Assembly: GCF_002013465.1 (NCBI RefSeq)
Contig: NZ_MAFC01000023.1
Location: 124,001 to 188,000, forward strand
Direction: 5' to 3'
Origin: Mycobacterium sp. D16R12
GTDB lineage: Bacteria; Actinomycetota; Actinomycetes; Mycobacteriales; Mycobacteriaceae
DNA length: 64,000 bases
The position numbers and the translations under genes are program-made. The notes under the pieces are model-generated. The model saw only the letters and a program-made list of their open reading frames with translations. It did not search any database and was not told the DNA's origin. Shown here piece by piece: positions 51,555-60,479 of this stretch (positions are counted from its first letter, which is position 1; each line of letters starts with the position of its first letter).

Positions 51555-52228
51555 TGCCAGTACCACCGTCCGAAGGGGTCGTAGCACGGTCCCTGCTGCG
51601 CGACGATGCCTATAAAGCCCTGCGTAAGGCCATCGTGGACGGCACCCTCGCCCCCGGCGAGCGGCTACGGGACGACGAGCTGAGTCGCTGGCTGGGCGTG
51701 AGCCGAACCCCGATCCGCGAGGCCCTCGCCCGTTTGGAGCAGGCCGGCCTGGTGCAGACCCAACCGGGTCGACACACCATCGTCAGCCCCGTCGACGTCC
51801 GGGAAGCACGCGCGGCGCAGTCCGTCGCCGCGGCGATGCACGAGCTCGCCGTGCGGGAGGCGATCACCAATATCTCCCCCGGTGACCTCGCCGCGATGCG
51901 GCACGCCAACGCGCGTTTTGCCGCCGCGCTCGACGCGCACGATCCCGATGCCGCGCTGGCCGCGGACGACGAGTTCCACGCCATCGCCGTCGAGGCCAGT
52001 GCCAACCCGTACATCGCGGCGGTGCTTGAGCAGGTAACCCCCGTGCTGCGCCGCCTCGAGCGCATCCGGTTCGCCAGTCGCGACGGGCGTCACTCGGTGG
52101 CCCTGCACGAGCAGATCATCGCCCGATGCGAGGCCGGTGACGGCGAGGGCGCCGGTCATGCCGTGCGCGCCAATTGGCACACCCTCATCCCGACGCCGGA
52201 AACTGCCGAAGCCAGGAGAACGTCTTGA
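51554..52228 (+). CDS. GntR-family regulator (FCD type)
   Basis: 224 residues. The winged helix (LRDDAYKALRKAIVDGTLAP, then LSRWLGVSRTPIREALARLE) is GntR-like; the C-terminal helical domain has FCD features (Asp and His residues in ADDEFHAIAVEAS and VALHEQII). Its ATG lies on a perfect palindrome, suggesting autoregulation. Its stop overlaps the TTG start of the ACC deaminase gene (TTGA), so the pair forms one operon and the ligand is probably linked to that enzyme's substrate. Confidence 0.92.
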   Translation: MPVPPSEGVVARSLLRDDAYKALRKAIVDGTLAPGERLRDDELSRWLGVSRTPIREALARLEQAGLVQTQPGRHTIVSPVDVREARAAQSVAAAMHELAVREAITNISPGDLAAMRHANARFAAALDAHDPDAALAADDEFHAIAVEASANPYIAAVLEQVTPVLRRLERIRFASRDGRHSVALHEQIIARCEAGDGEGAGHAVRANWHTLIPTPETAEARRTS

Positions 52229-53247
52229 CGATCCACGATTTCCCCCGCTACCCGCTGACCTTTGGGCCCAGCCCCGTCCACCCGCTGGAACGCCTGAGCC
52301 GCCACCTCGGCGGCGCCCAGATCTGGGCCAAGCGCGAGGACTGCAATTCCGGACTCGCCTTCGGCGGCAACAAGACACGCAAGCTCGAATACATCGTCCC
52401 GGACATTTTGGCCAGCGGCGCCGACACCCTGGTATCCATCGGCGGCTACCAGTCCAATCACACCCGGCAGGTGGCCGCCGTGGCGGCGGTGCTCGGTATG
52501 CGATGCCACCTGGTCCAGGAGCGCTGGGTGGACTGGGACGACCCGGTCAACGACAAGGCAGGCAACATCCTGCTCTCACGGATCATGGGAGCCCGGACTC
52601 AGCTGGACCCTGCGGGCTTCGATATCGGCATCCGCGGGTCGTGGGAGGACGCACTGACCGCGGTCGAAAAGGGCGGCGGCAAGCCCTATCCCATCCCGGC
52701 AGGGGCATCCGAACACAAATACGGCGGCCTGGGCTTCACCAACTGGGCCTACGAAGTGGCCGCGCAGGAACGACAGCTGGGCGTCTTCTTCGACACCATC
52801 GTCGTGTGCACCGTCACCGGTTCAACGCATGCCGGCATGATCGCGGGATTCGCCGCACTCGCCGATGCCGGCGGCCCACCGCGGCGGGTGCTGGGTATCG
52901 ATGCGTCGGCCACTCTCCCGAAGACCGTCGACCAAGTCACCCGCATCGCCCGGCACACCGCGGGCCTGATCGGCCTCGAACGCGACCTGAGCGCCGACGA
53001 GATCACCGTGCTCGAGGGTTGGGCAGGCGAAAAGTACGGCGTGCCTGTCGAATCCACCATCGAGGCGATCGAGATCTGCGGGCGCCTGGAGGCGATGATC
53101 ACCGACCCGGTGTACGAGGGCAAATCGATGGCAGGCCTGATCGACCTGGTCACCGATGGAACCATCGAGCCGGGCTCCACCGTGCTGTACGCCCACCTGG
53201 GTGGCCAGCCGGCCCTGAACGCCTACAGCGGCGTCTTCACCGGCTAG
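52225..53247 (+). CDS. acdS: 1-aminocyclopropane-1-carboxylate deaminase
   Basis: 340 residues of the fold-type II PLP family. The PLP lysine is in FGGNKTRKLEY and the substrate-binding segment is GGYQSNHTRQVAAVAA. Two positions separate ACC deaminase from D-cysteine desulfhydrase: here Glu in DPVYEGKSM and Leu in YAHLGGQPALNAYS, both of the ACC deaminase type as I recall. The enzyme turns the plant ethylene precursor ACC into ammonia and 2-oxobutyrate. TTG 52225 overlaps the GntR stop and has AGGAGA upstream. It converges on the aminotransferase gene with a 4-base overlap. Confidence 0.9.
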   Translation: MTIHDFPRYPLTFGPSPVHPLERLSRHLGGAQIWAKREDCNSGLAFGGNKTRKLEYIVPDILASGADTLVSIGGYQSNHTRQVAAVAAVLGMRCHLVQERWVDWDDPVNDKAGNILLSRIMGARTQLDPAGFDIGIRGSWEDALTAVEKGGGKPYPIPAGASEHKYGGLGFTNWAYEVAAQERQLGVFFDTIVVCTVTGSTHAGMIAGFAALADAGGPPRRVLGIDASATLPKTVDQVTRIARHTAGLIGLERDLSADEITVLEGWAGEKYGVPVESTIEAIEICGRLEAMITDPVYEGKSMAGLIDLVTDGTIEPGSTVLYAHLGGQPALNAYSGVFTG

Positions 53248-54638
53248 TCGGCATACCCGTCGGCGACGTTCAGTGCCTCGTCGATGATCGACAGCCCGCG
53301 CCGCAGATCCTCTTCGCTGATGATCAGCGGAGGCGCCACGTGCGTGCGGTTGAAGTGCGTGAACGGCCACAGGCCATCCTTCTTGCACGCCGCCGCGAAG
53401 GCGTTCATCGGCGCGGCCGCCTCACCACTGGCGTTGAACGGCACCAGCGGCTCACGAGTTTCCTTGTTGCGCACCAGTTCCACGGCCCAGAACAGGCCAC
53501 GGCCACGGATCTCGCCGACGCTCGGATGCGTCTGCACCCAACGCTCTAGCTCCGGACGCACCACGCGCTCGCCAAGATCGCGCACCCGCTCCAGGATCTT
53601 CTCGTCCTCGAACACCTTGATGGTCTCGACGCCGACCGCGCAGGCCAGCGGGTGACCGGAGTACGTCAGCCCACCCGGGTACGGACGATGATCGAAGCTG
53701 GTGGCGATGGCATCGGAGATCACCACACCACCCAGCGGGACGTAACCGGAGTTGATGCCCTTGGCGAAGGTGATGAGGTCCGGGGCGACGTCAAAGGCGT
53801 TGATGGCGAACCATTCCCCGAATCGCCCGAAGCCGACCATCACCTCGTCGGCGATGAACACCAGCCCGTACCGGTCGCAGATCTCCCGCACCCCGGCCAG
53901 GTAGCCCGGCGGCGGCACCAGCACACCGTTGGTGCCGACCACCGATTCCAGGATGATCGCGGCGATGGTGGGCGGACCCTCCAGGTTGATCACCTGCTCC
54001 AGATGCTCCAGCGCCCTTTGGGTTTCCTCTTCGGGCGAGGTGGCATGGAAGACCGAACGGTAGGCGTACGGACCGAAGAAGCGGACCACCGAGTTGTCAC
54101 CCGGGTCATTGGCCCAGCGGCGCGGCTCACCCGTCAGTGACATCGAGGTGGTGGTACCGCCGTGGTAACTGCGGTATGCGGCAAGCACCTTGCGGCGACC
54201 GGTGTGGTGGCGCGCCATGCGCACCGCGTGCTCCACGGCCTCGGTGCCGCCGTTGGTGAAGAACACCTTGTTCAGCGTTCCGGGCGCACGCTCGGCGACC
54301 AGCCGGGCGAGCTCACCGCGCACATCGTTGGCGAAGGCGGGCGCGATGGTGGACAGCCGACCGGCCTGACGCTGAATGGACTCGACCAGACGCGGATGCT
54401 GATGTCCCAGATTGAGGTTCACCAGCTGCGAGGCGAAGTCCAGGTACTCCTTGCCGGTGTAATCCCAGAACGTGGCACCCGAGCCCCCGGCGACCGGCAA
54501 CGGGTCGATGGCCGCCTGCGCGGACCACGAGTGGAAAACATGTCCACGGTCGTCGGCGCGGACCTGCGCCTCGGCCGCCGGTGCCTCGATGGGCGCGCTG
54601 GCGGGATCGATTCCGATGTGATTCTGAACGTCAGTCAT
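53244..54638 (-). CDS. Class III (omega-type) aminotransferase
   Basis: 464 residues, fold-type I. Key segments are FFTNGGTEAVEHAVRMAR, YRSYHGGTTTSMSLTG, LVFIADEVMVGFGRFGEWF and the PLP lysine in FAKGINSGYVPLGG. Such enzymes transfer amino groups between an omega-amine or beta-amino acid and a keto acid; the substrate is not set by the sequence. GAGGAG precedes ATG 54638. It lies 13 bases after glyS on the same strand and overlaps the acdS end by 4 bases. Confidence 0.92.
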   Translation of the reverse strand: MTDVQNHIGIDPASAPIEAPAAEAQVRADDRGHVFHSWSAQAAIDPLPVAGGSGATFWDYTGKEYLDFASQLVNLNLGHQHPRLVESIQRQAGRLSTIAPAFANDVRGELARLVAERAPGTLNKVFFTNGGTEAVEHAVRMARHHTGRRKVLAAYRSYHGGTTTSMSLTGEPRRWANDPGDNSVVRFFGPYAYRSVFHATSPEEETQRALEHLEQVINLEGPPTIAAIILESVVGTNGVLVPPPGYLAGVREICDRYGLVFIADEVMVGFGRFGEWFAINAFDVAPDLITFAKGINSGYVPLGGVVISDAIATSFDHRPYPGGLTYSGHPLACAVGVETIKVFEDEKILERVRDLGERVVRPELERWVQTHPSVGEIRGRGLFWAVELVRNKETREPLVPFNASGEAAAPMNAFAAACKKDGLWPFTHFNRTHVAPPLIISEEDLRRGLSIIDEALNVADGYAD

Positions 54639-54651
54639 TTCTGCTCCTCGG

Positions 54652-56058
54652 CTAGCAGCCCTTGAGAGATTTGGCGAGATGATCGGCCACGCCGCCGATC
54701 GGAATACGCTGCTGGGTCATCTCATCGCGGTCGCGAACGGTGACGGAGTCGTCTTCGAGCGAGTCGAAATCGACTGTGACGCAGAACGGGGTGCCGATCT
54801 CGTCCTGTCGACGATACCTGCGACCGATGGCACCAGCGTCATCGAAGTCGACATTCCAGCTCTGGCGCAGCTCGGCGGCCAGCGCCTTGGCGCGCGGGCT
54901 CAGATCCGCGTTGCGCGAGAGCGGCAAGACCGCGACCTTGACCGGGGCCAGACGCGGATCCAGCCGCAGCACGGTGCGCGTGTCCACACCGCCCTTGGCG
55001 TTGGGGGCCTCGTCCTCCTGGTAGGCGTCGACGAGGAAGGCCATGAACGAGCGGGTGAGACCGGCTGCGGGCTCGATCACGTACGGCGTGTAGCGCCGGT
55101 CCTCGGCCTGGTCGTAGTACGACAGGTCTTCACCGGAATGCTTGGCGTGCGTGGACAAGTCGAAGTCGGTGCGGTTGGCCACACCCTCCAGCTCGCCCCA
55201 CGGGTTGCCGCTGAAACCGAACTTGTACTCGATATCGACGGTGCCGTCCGAGTAGTGCGACAGCTTTTCCTTGGGATGGTCGTAGAGCCGCAGATTCTCC
55301 GGGTCGATACCCAGATCGATGTACCACTGCAGGCGGGCGTCGATCCAATACTTGTGCCACTCCGGCGCCGTCGACGGCTCGACGAAGAACTCCATCTCCA
55401 TCTGCTCGAACTCGCGCGTACGGAAGATGAAGTTGCCGGGGGTGATCTCGTTGCGGAAGCTCTTGCCGATCTGGCCGATGCCGAACGGGGGCTTCTGGCG
55501 CGAGGTGGTGACGACGTTCTTGAAGTTCACGAAGATGCCCTGCGCCGTCTCGGGACGCAGGTAGTGCAGACCGTCTTCGGTCTCGATGGGACCGAGGTAG
55601 GTCTTGAGCATCATGTTGAAGTCGCGCGGCTCGGTCCATTGGCCTCTGTTGCCGCAGTCCGGGCACACGATCTCGGTCATCGCGACCGACTCGGGGTCGT
55701 CGATGCCCTTCTTCTCCGCGTACGCCTCCTGCAGGTGGTCCTGGCGGTGGCGCTTGTGACAGTTCAGGCACTCGACCAGCGGGTCGTTGAACACCTCGAC
55801 GTGACCGGAGGCGACCCAGACCTGACTGGGCAGAATCACCGAGGAGTCCAAGCCCACGACGTCGTCGCGGCTGGTGACGACGGAGCGCCACCACTGCTTC
55901 TTGATGTTCTCCTTGAGCTCCACACCGAGCGGCCCGTAATCCCACGCCGACTTGGTGCCGCCGTAGATCTCGCCGCACGGGTACACCAGTCCCCGGCGCT
56001 TGGCGAGGTTGACGACAGCCTCGATCTTCTTACCGGCGGCGTTCGGCTTGGCGGCCAC
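54652..56058 (-). CDS. glyS: Glycyl-tRNA synthetase (homodimeric type)
   Basis: 468 residues, class II. Catalytic motifs and the zinc cysteines are visible: CGEIYGGTKSAWDYGPLG at the N-terminus, CLNCHKRH and CPDCGNRG, YLRPETAQGIFVNF, GIGQIGKSFRNEITP, REFEQMEMEFF. It charges tRNA-Gly. GTG 56058 gives the size of the M. tuberculosis enzyme; TTG 56082 is an alternative. AAGAGGAG precedes the GTG by about 12 bases. The aminotransferase gene follows. Confidence 0.97.
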   Translation of the reverse strand: MAAKPNAAGKKIEAVVNLAKRRGLVYPCGEIYGGTKSAWDYGPLGVELKENIKKQWWRSVVTSRDDVVGLDSSVILPSQVWVASGHVEVFNDPLVECLNCHKRHRQDHLQEAYAEKKGIDDPESVAMTEIVCPDCGNRGQWTEPRDFNMMLKTYLGPIETEDGLHYLRPETAQGIFVNFKNVVTTSRQKPPFGIGQIGKSFRNEITPGNFIFRTREFEQMEMEFFVEPSTAPEWHKYWIDARLQWYIDLGIDPENLRLYDHPKEKLSHYSDGTVDIEYKFGFSGNPWGELEGVANRTDFDLSTHAKHSGEDLSYYDQAEDRRYTPYVIEPAAGLTRSFMAFLVDAYQEDEAPNAKGGVDTRTVLRLDPRLAPVKVAVLPLSRNADLSPRAKALAAELRQSWNVDFDDAGAIGRRYRRQDEIGTPFCVTVDFDSLEDDSVTVRDRDEMTQQRIPIGGVADHLAKSLKGC

Positions 56059-56152
56059 GATCTGCTCAGGCTCCTCTTGCAAGACTGCAGTAATTGACCT
56101 GAACAGCCTAAGGGCCGCGCAAAGCGCCTTTTACCTCGGTGGCTGCTAGCAG

Positions 56153-57049
56153 CTACTTCAGATGGTCCAGCAGGATGCCTTCGGGACCGAAGTACTCGTC
56201 GCGCCACTTCTCCAGTAAGGGGCCGTGGTCGATGTCGTCGGGATGAAAGCCGGAGCGCAGGTAGCACCGGATCTTGGCGCCGAGCCCGGCGAACAGCGGT
56301 GTGCGCGGCAGCGTGACGATGCTGCGCAGCGTGGCCGCGGGATGGCGCCATGCCCACGGGTCGGTGAGGATCGAGGCCAGCAGGATCAGCGTCCGGCTCA
56401 GGAAAAGGGCCAGCGTGAGGACCATCGCCGCGATCCTCATGCGCTCGGTACCCCCAACATGGCGGTACACATCGAAGGCGACGGACTTGTGTTCCATCTC
56501 CTCGATGGCATGCCAGTTGAGCATCGCGCGCACCTCCGGATCGGTCAGCTGCTGCTGTATCCACGGGACGCTGAGCACCTGCTCCCCGAGGATGGCCGTG
56601 AGATGTTCCACCGCGACCGTCACCGCGAGTGCGGACCTGGCCACCCGATCCGGTAGCCGGTCTCTGTTCTGCTTCATCCGCTTGACTAGCCGCGTGCCCA
56701 CCCGGTCCATGAGCCCGGTGGCCCAGTAGCCGCGCTGAACCAGCTGTGTGTTGAGCTCGCGGTGCTGGATGCCGTGCGTCATCTCCTGCCCGATGAACCC
56801 GGCGACCTGCTTCCTGAGCACGGGATCAACGATCTGACCGTCGTAGCGCCGCACCGACTGGATGAAGAACTCCTCCCCCGAAGGGAAGAAGCCGGACAAC
56901 AGGGCGACCAGGTGACTCATCGCGATATCGCCGGCCACGAAGTGCCGCCGCGCCGGTGAGGCCCCGTCAAAGGTGAACGCGATCCGGCGGGTGTTCACCG
57001 CCCGCGTAGCCGCGGACTGTGGACGGTCGTGCGCACTGTTGGCCGGCAT
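56153..57049 (-). CDS. PF10118-type predicted metal-dependent hydrolase, attached to the mce operon
   Basis: 298 residues with the family motifs: ARRHFVAGDIAMSHLVALL, FIGQEMTHGIQHRELNTQL (metal ligands), VAVEHLTAILG and WHAIEEMEHKSVAFDVY. Two membrane-like helices near residues 207-230 could bind it to the membrane. Its ribosome-binding site GAGGTAA overlaps the mceF stop codon and the genes are 3 bases apart, so it is translated with the mce operon. A paralogue is at 14770-15705 beside a ferredoxin reductase. Confidence 0.85.
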   Translation of the reverse strand: MPANSAHDRPQSAATRAVNTRRIAFTFDGASPARRHFVAGDIAMSHLVALLSGFFPSGEEFFIQSVRRYDGQIVDPVLRKQVAGFIGQEMTHGIQHRELNTQLVQRGYWATGLMDRVGTRLVKRMKQNRDRLPDRVARSALAVTVAVEHLTAILGEQVLSVPWIQQQLTDPEVRAMLNWHAIEEMEHKSVAFDVYRHVGGTERMRIAAMVLTLALFLSRTLILLASILTDPWAWRHPAATLRSIVTLPRTPLFAGLGAKIRCYLRSGFHPDDIDHGPLLEKWRDEYFGPEGILLDHLK

Positions 57050-57052
57050 CGG

Positions 57053-58252
57053 TTACCTCGGTGGCTCGATGGGCAGCGCGGGGCCGCCGTAGGGCGTCGG
57101 GATGGTGTACCGGCCCGGCGGCGTCCGGTCGGAGGTGGCGCCCAGATCTGCACCCGCGGGCGGGCCCGCCGTGTCGTCTCCCGCCGGGCGCGGAGCGTTC
57201 CTGGCGCCGCGCACCAAGACCGCGGGATCGTCGTCGTGGCAATAGGTGTGCAGGAACGGCTCCGGGTAATCGGCCGAGGACGGCGGATGCCGCGGGACGC
57301 CGTAATCGCAGGCGTAACGCGGATACAGATCGGCGGTCACCCATAGCCCGTGCTCGTGCATGGTGGTGCTGAACGCCTCCAGCGCCGAACCGCGGTAGTC
57401 GGGGAACAGCGCGTTGAGCGCCGGTACCCGCACATACGACAACCGGGCGTTGGCGGCCAGGTTGGCCAGCAGCTGCACCATGGTGTCCGAGTTGTCGGTG
57501 AACAGATTGTCCGTGGCCCCCAACACACGTGGCGATTGGTCGATGAGTTTCCGGTAGCCGCCGTCCATCCTGTTGATACCCGCCAGGGTGCCGCGCAGAT
57601 TGCGCGCGGTGGCCGCGATACCGCCGTTGACGTCGATCGCCGCCGACAGCACCGTCCGGCTGTCCTTTATCGCGCTGACCGTCTCGGGCAACACCGCGTC
57701 GAGGGTGGCGAGCAGGAACACCCCGCCGTCAACAATCGCCGTAAGCTTCTTTGGCCCTTCGGCACTCAGGCTCAGTTCCCTCTTGATGCGCTCGATCTTG
57801 GCCGGATCCACCTGGGCGAGCACACCATCGGCGTGGACCAGCAGCTGTGCCGGCGTGACCGGGATGGCGGTACGGTCCCGGGTGATCACGGCCCCGGCGG
57901 ACAGGAACGGACCCGCGTCCGATCCCGCCGAGAAGTCCAGGTACTGCTCACCGGCCGGGGACAGCCCGGACACCCGAACCGAGGCGGAGGCGGGAACGCG
58001 CACACCGCCGTCCACACTGACCGTCGCGTTCACACCCTGGCCGGTGAAGGTCAGCGAATCGACCGCACCGATGCGCACCCCATGCAGCGTCACGTCTTGA
58101 TTGGGCAGCAGGCCACCGGATTCGGCGAGCTGGATGGTCACCGGGTAGCTCGACGCCAGCGGCCGCACGTGCAGCACCCCGACAAGCAGATAGGTCACCG
58201 AGACCGTCAACATGAGCACCAGCGACAAACCGCTGACCCAGGCGCGGCTCAT
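57053..58252 (-). CDS. mceF: Mce-family protein F
   Basis: 399 residues. An N-terminal membrane segment (VSGLSLVLMLTVSVTYLLVG) is followed by the Mce/MlaD domain (GGLLPNQDVTLHGVRIGAVD) and a long helical region. The C-terminus is Pro-rich (TPPGRYTIPTPYGGPALPIE). MceA-F rings form a lipid or sterol import tube across the periplasm. ATG 58252 has AGGAGG upstream and overlaps the mceE stop (ATGA). The downstream PF10118 gene is coupled to it. Confidence 0.9.
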   Translation of the reverse strand: MSRAWVSGLSLVLMLTVSVTYLLVGVLHVRPLASSYPVTIQLAESGGLLPNQDVTLHGVRIGAVDSLTFTGQGVNATVSVDGGVRVPASASVRVSGLSPAGEQYLDFSAGSDAGPFLSAGAVITRDRTAIPVTPAQLLVHADGVLAQVDPAKIERIKRELSLSAEGPKKLTAIVDGGVFLLATLDAVLPETVSAIKDSRTVLSAAIDVNGGIAATARNLRGTLAGINRMDGGYRKLIDQSPRVLGATDNLFTDNSDTMVQLLANLAANARLSYVRVPALNALFPDYRGSALEAFSTTMHEHGLWVTADLYPRYACDYGVPRHPPSSADYPEPFLHTYCHDDDPAVLVRGARNAPRPAGDDTAGPPAGADLGATSDRTPPGRYTIPTPYGGPALPIEPPR

Positions 58253-59367
58253 CGGGGGGCCTCCTGCGCGGCGGGCCCTTGACCTACTACGCGCTCCTGC
58301 AGTCGCCACAGCGTGTACTTGAAGGTCCCGACGAGCTTGGCCCAGTCGTACCGCTTGGGTCCGTGAAAACCCTGGTCTCCCCCGAATCCGGCGTCCGGTA
58401 TCGCCCCCAACACGAGGCGATCGATACCGGCGCTGCCGGAGATGGCCGATCCCGCAGTGATTTTGATGAACGGTGCGTACAACCGGTTCAGCGCGAGCAG
58501 GCTCGTCTCGGGATCCAGCACCACGTCATTCCAGGACCGGGAGATGGCGTTCGCGTCGGCGACGACGCTGCGCCCGCTGGCATCGGTACCCGCGATGGAC
58601 GGGAACTTGCCCAGCTCACCGGCGGTATCGCCCAGCAGCAGCACCAAATTCGAGATCTGGTCGGCATTGTCGCGCAAAGTCGCGGTCGCCGGGCCGGCCG
58701 CGTGCAGCACCTCGGCGAGTTTGTCGCTCTTGCCGTCGAGCGCCTCGGCCAGCTGGGCCGTCTCGGTCATCGCGGCCTCCAGCTGTCCCGAGCGCGCGTT
58801 GAGCTTGCCCAGCAGCTCATTCGACTTCCCGATCATGCGCCCGAAGGCCTGCCCGTCCGGTCCGGCGGCCCTGCCGGTGCCGTTGATGACGTTGGTGAGG
58901 TTATGCACCGCACCGCCGTTCACGAGGATGGCCGCCGAGCTGAGCACCGATTCCACGGTGGCGGCCGCCCCGGTTCGGTCGATCGGGATGGTGTCTCCGT
59001 CGGCCAGCACGCCGCCGGCGGATTGCTCCGGGGGCGCAATGGCCACGAACACATCGCCCAGCGGTGTGGCCGTGCGCAATTGCGCCGTGCTGCCCACGGG
59101 AAGCGTGACGTCATGCCGGATGCGCAGGGTGGTCACCGCGCTGAAATCACGGGCCGCCATGGATTCCACCTCGCCGATGTTGGCACCGGCGAGTTTCACC
59201 TTGGCGCGCTCGGGCAGATTCAGCGCATTCGCGAAGATGGCCGTCAGCCGGTATCCCCCGGCGCCCAATCCGGGCGCGGGCAGCGGCAGGTCGGCCAGGC
59301 CGCTCGTGGAGCACCCCGCGCAGGCAAGCACCACCGTCAGGGCTATCGCCGACAGTCTGCGCCTCAT
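58249..59367 (-). CDS. mceE: Mce-family lipoprotein E
   Basis: 372 residues. The signal peptide ends in the lipobox VVLACAGC, as in the E position of mce operons (LprK-type). The Mce domain follows (LPERAKVKLAGANIGEVESM), then helical sequence. It is the lipid-anchored member of the MceA-F complex. The ATG overlaps the mceD stop (TGATG at 59367-59369); an upstream GTG at 59370 is less likely. Confidence 0.92.
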   Translation of the reverse strand: MRRRLSAIALTVVLACAGCSTSGLADLPLPAPGLGAGGYRLTAIFANALNLPERAKVKLAGANIGEVESMAARDFSAVTTLRIRHDVTLPVGSTAQLRTATPLGDVFVAIAPPEQSAGGVLADGDTIPIDRTGAAATVESVLSSAAILVNGGAVHNLTNVINGTGRAAGPDGQAFGRMIGKSNELLGKLNARSGQLEAAMTETAQLAEALDGKSDKLAEVLHAAGPATATLRDNADQISNLVLLLGDTAGELGKFPSIAGTDASGRSVVADANAISRSWNDVVLDPETSLLALNRLYAPFIKITAGSAISGSAGIDRLVLGAIPDAGFGGDQGFHGPKRYDWAKLVGTFKYTLWRLQERVVGQGPAAQEAPR

Positions 59368-60479
59368 CACTTCTGCCCCATCGCCGCGAGACCGTCGAGC
59401 ATGTACGTGAGCCCGAAGTCCGGCCCATAGTCCTGCAATGTCCCGGTGCTGCAGCCAAGCTGGCGCAGACCCATCATGTTGCAGATCTCCTTGCCCATCT
59501 GCCCGTCGAAGACCATGCGGTCGGCCAGGAAGTGGGCGCGGATCGCACCGTTGCGCTGATCGATGGCGTTGTACAGGTTGTCGGCCATCAGCGGCAGCAC
59601 ATCGAAGAACTCGGCGACCTCACGCTGGCGGTCGTACACCGTCTGGATGCTCTTGTTGCCGTTGGCGATACCCCGGCGAACGGCATCCCGGTTGGACTGC
59701 AGGATGTTCCCGGTCTGCTCGATCACCTCGTTGAACTTGCGGCCGGTGCTGCCCGAACCGAAACTCTCTTGCGCCAGGATGTCGCTGAGCTGGCGCACCG
59801 TGGAGCCGAACTGGCGCAGGCTGGCATCGTTGCGGGCCGCCGCGTCCAGCAAGCCGCTGACATTCTTGACGATGGCGGTCATCTGTTCGCGGGTGTGCGC
59901 ACCGCCATCAGCACCCAGACGCAACGCCCGGGACAGTTCGTCCAGCGCCGTCTTGATGCGATCACCGTTGCCGGACGCGACACCGTCACCGGCGTTGAGC
60001 ACCGCGGCGATGGGTCCGCTGCCGGTGCCGTCACCATGCAGGGAGCCCGACAGTTTATCGAGCATGCCGAGCACCCTGTCGAATTCGACGGGGGTCTTGG
60101 TCCGGTTCAAGCCGATGGTGTCGCGATCATGCAGCACCGGACCGCCGCGGTATGGCGGTGACAGCTCGATCTGCCGGTCGGTCAGGATGGACGTGGACAG
60201 GGTGACGGCCTGGGCATCGGCGGGTATCTGGACCTGCCGGTCGACGGTGAACTCCACCTCGGCATATCCGCCCCTGGCGGTGATCCTGGACACCTGCCCC
60301 ACCGGCATGCCCAGCACGGCCACCACGTTCCCTGGATAAATACCTGCGGCACTGTCGAATTGGGCCGTCACCGTGATGGTCCCGCTGGCCCCGGTGACGG
60401 ACCAGGCGGCACCCACCGTCGTCGCGGTGACGACGAGCAGTCCCAGCCCGATCAGGGTGAGTGTGCGAATCTTTCTCAT
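59367..60479 (-). CDS. mceD: Mce-family protein D
   Basis: 370 residues. N-terminal membrane anchor (TLTLIGLGLLVVTATTVGAA) and Mce domain (SAAGIYPGNVVAVLGMPVGQ), then an extended helical region and a Cys-containing C-terminus (ICNMMGLRQLGCSTGTLQDY). It forms part of the hetero-hexameric Mce channel. ATG 60479 overlaps the mceC stop (ATGA). No unusual features. Confidence 0.9.
   Translation of the reverse strand: MRKIRTLTLIGLGLLVVTATTVGAAWSVTGASGTITVTAQFDSAAGIYPGNVVAVLGMPVGQVSRITARGGYAEVEFTVDRQVQIPADAQAVTLSTSILTDRQIELSPPYRGGPVLHDRDTIGLNRTKTPVEFDRVLGMLDKLSGSLHGDGTGSGPIAAVLNAGDGVASGNGDRIKTALDELSRALRLGADGGAHTREQMTAIVKNVSGLLDAAARNDASLRQFGSTVRQLSDILAQESFGSGSTGRKFNEVIEQTGNILQSNRDAVRRGIANGNKSIQTVYDRQREVAEFFDVLPLMADNLYNAIDQRNGAIRAHFLADRMVFDGQMGKEICNMMGLRQLGCSTGTLQDYGPDFGLTYMLDGLAAMGQK

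Noticed and set aside
56142..56153. Perfect palindrome GCTGCTAGCAGC between glyS and the PF10118 gene
   Set aside because: It lies on the 3' end of a gene, has no T tract and no loop; not a credible terminator or operator.
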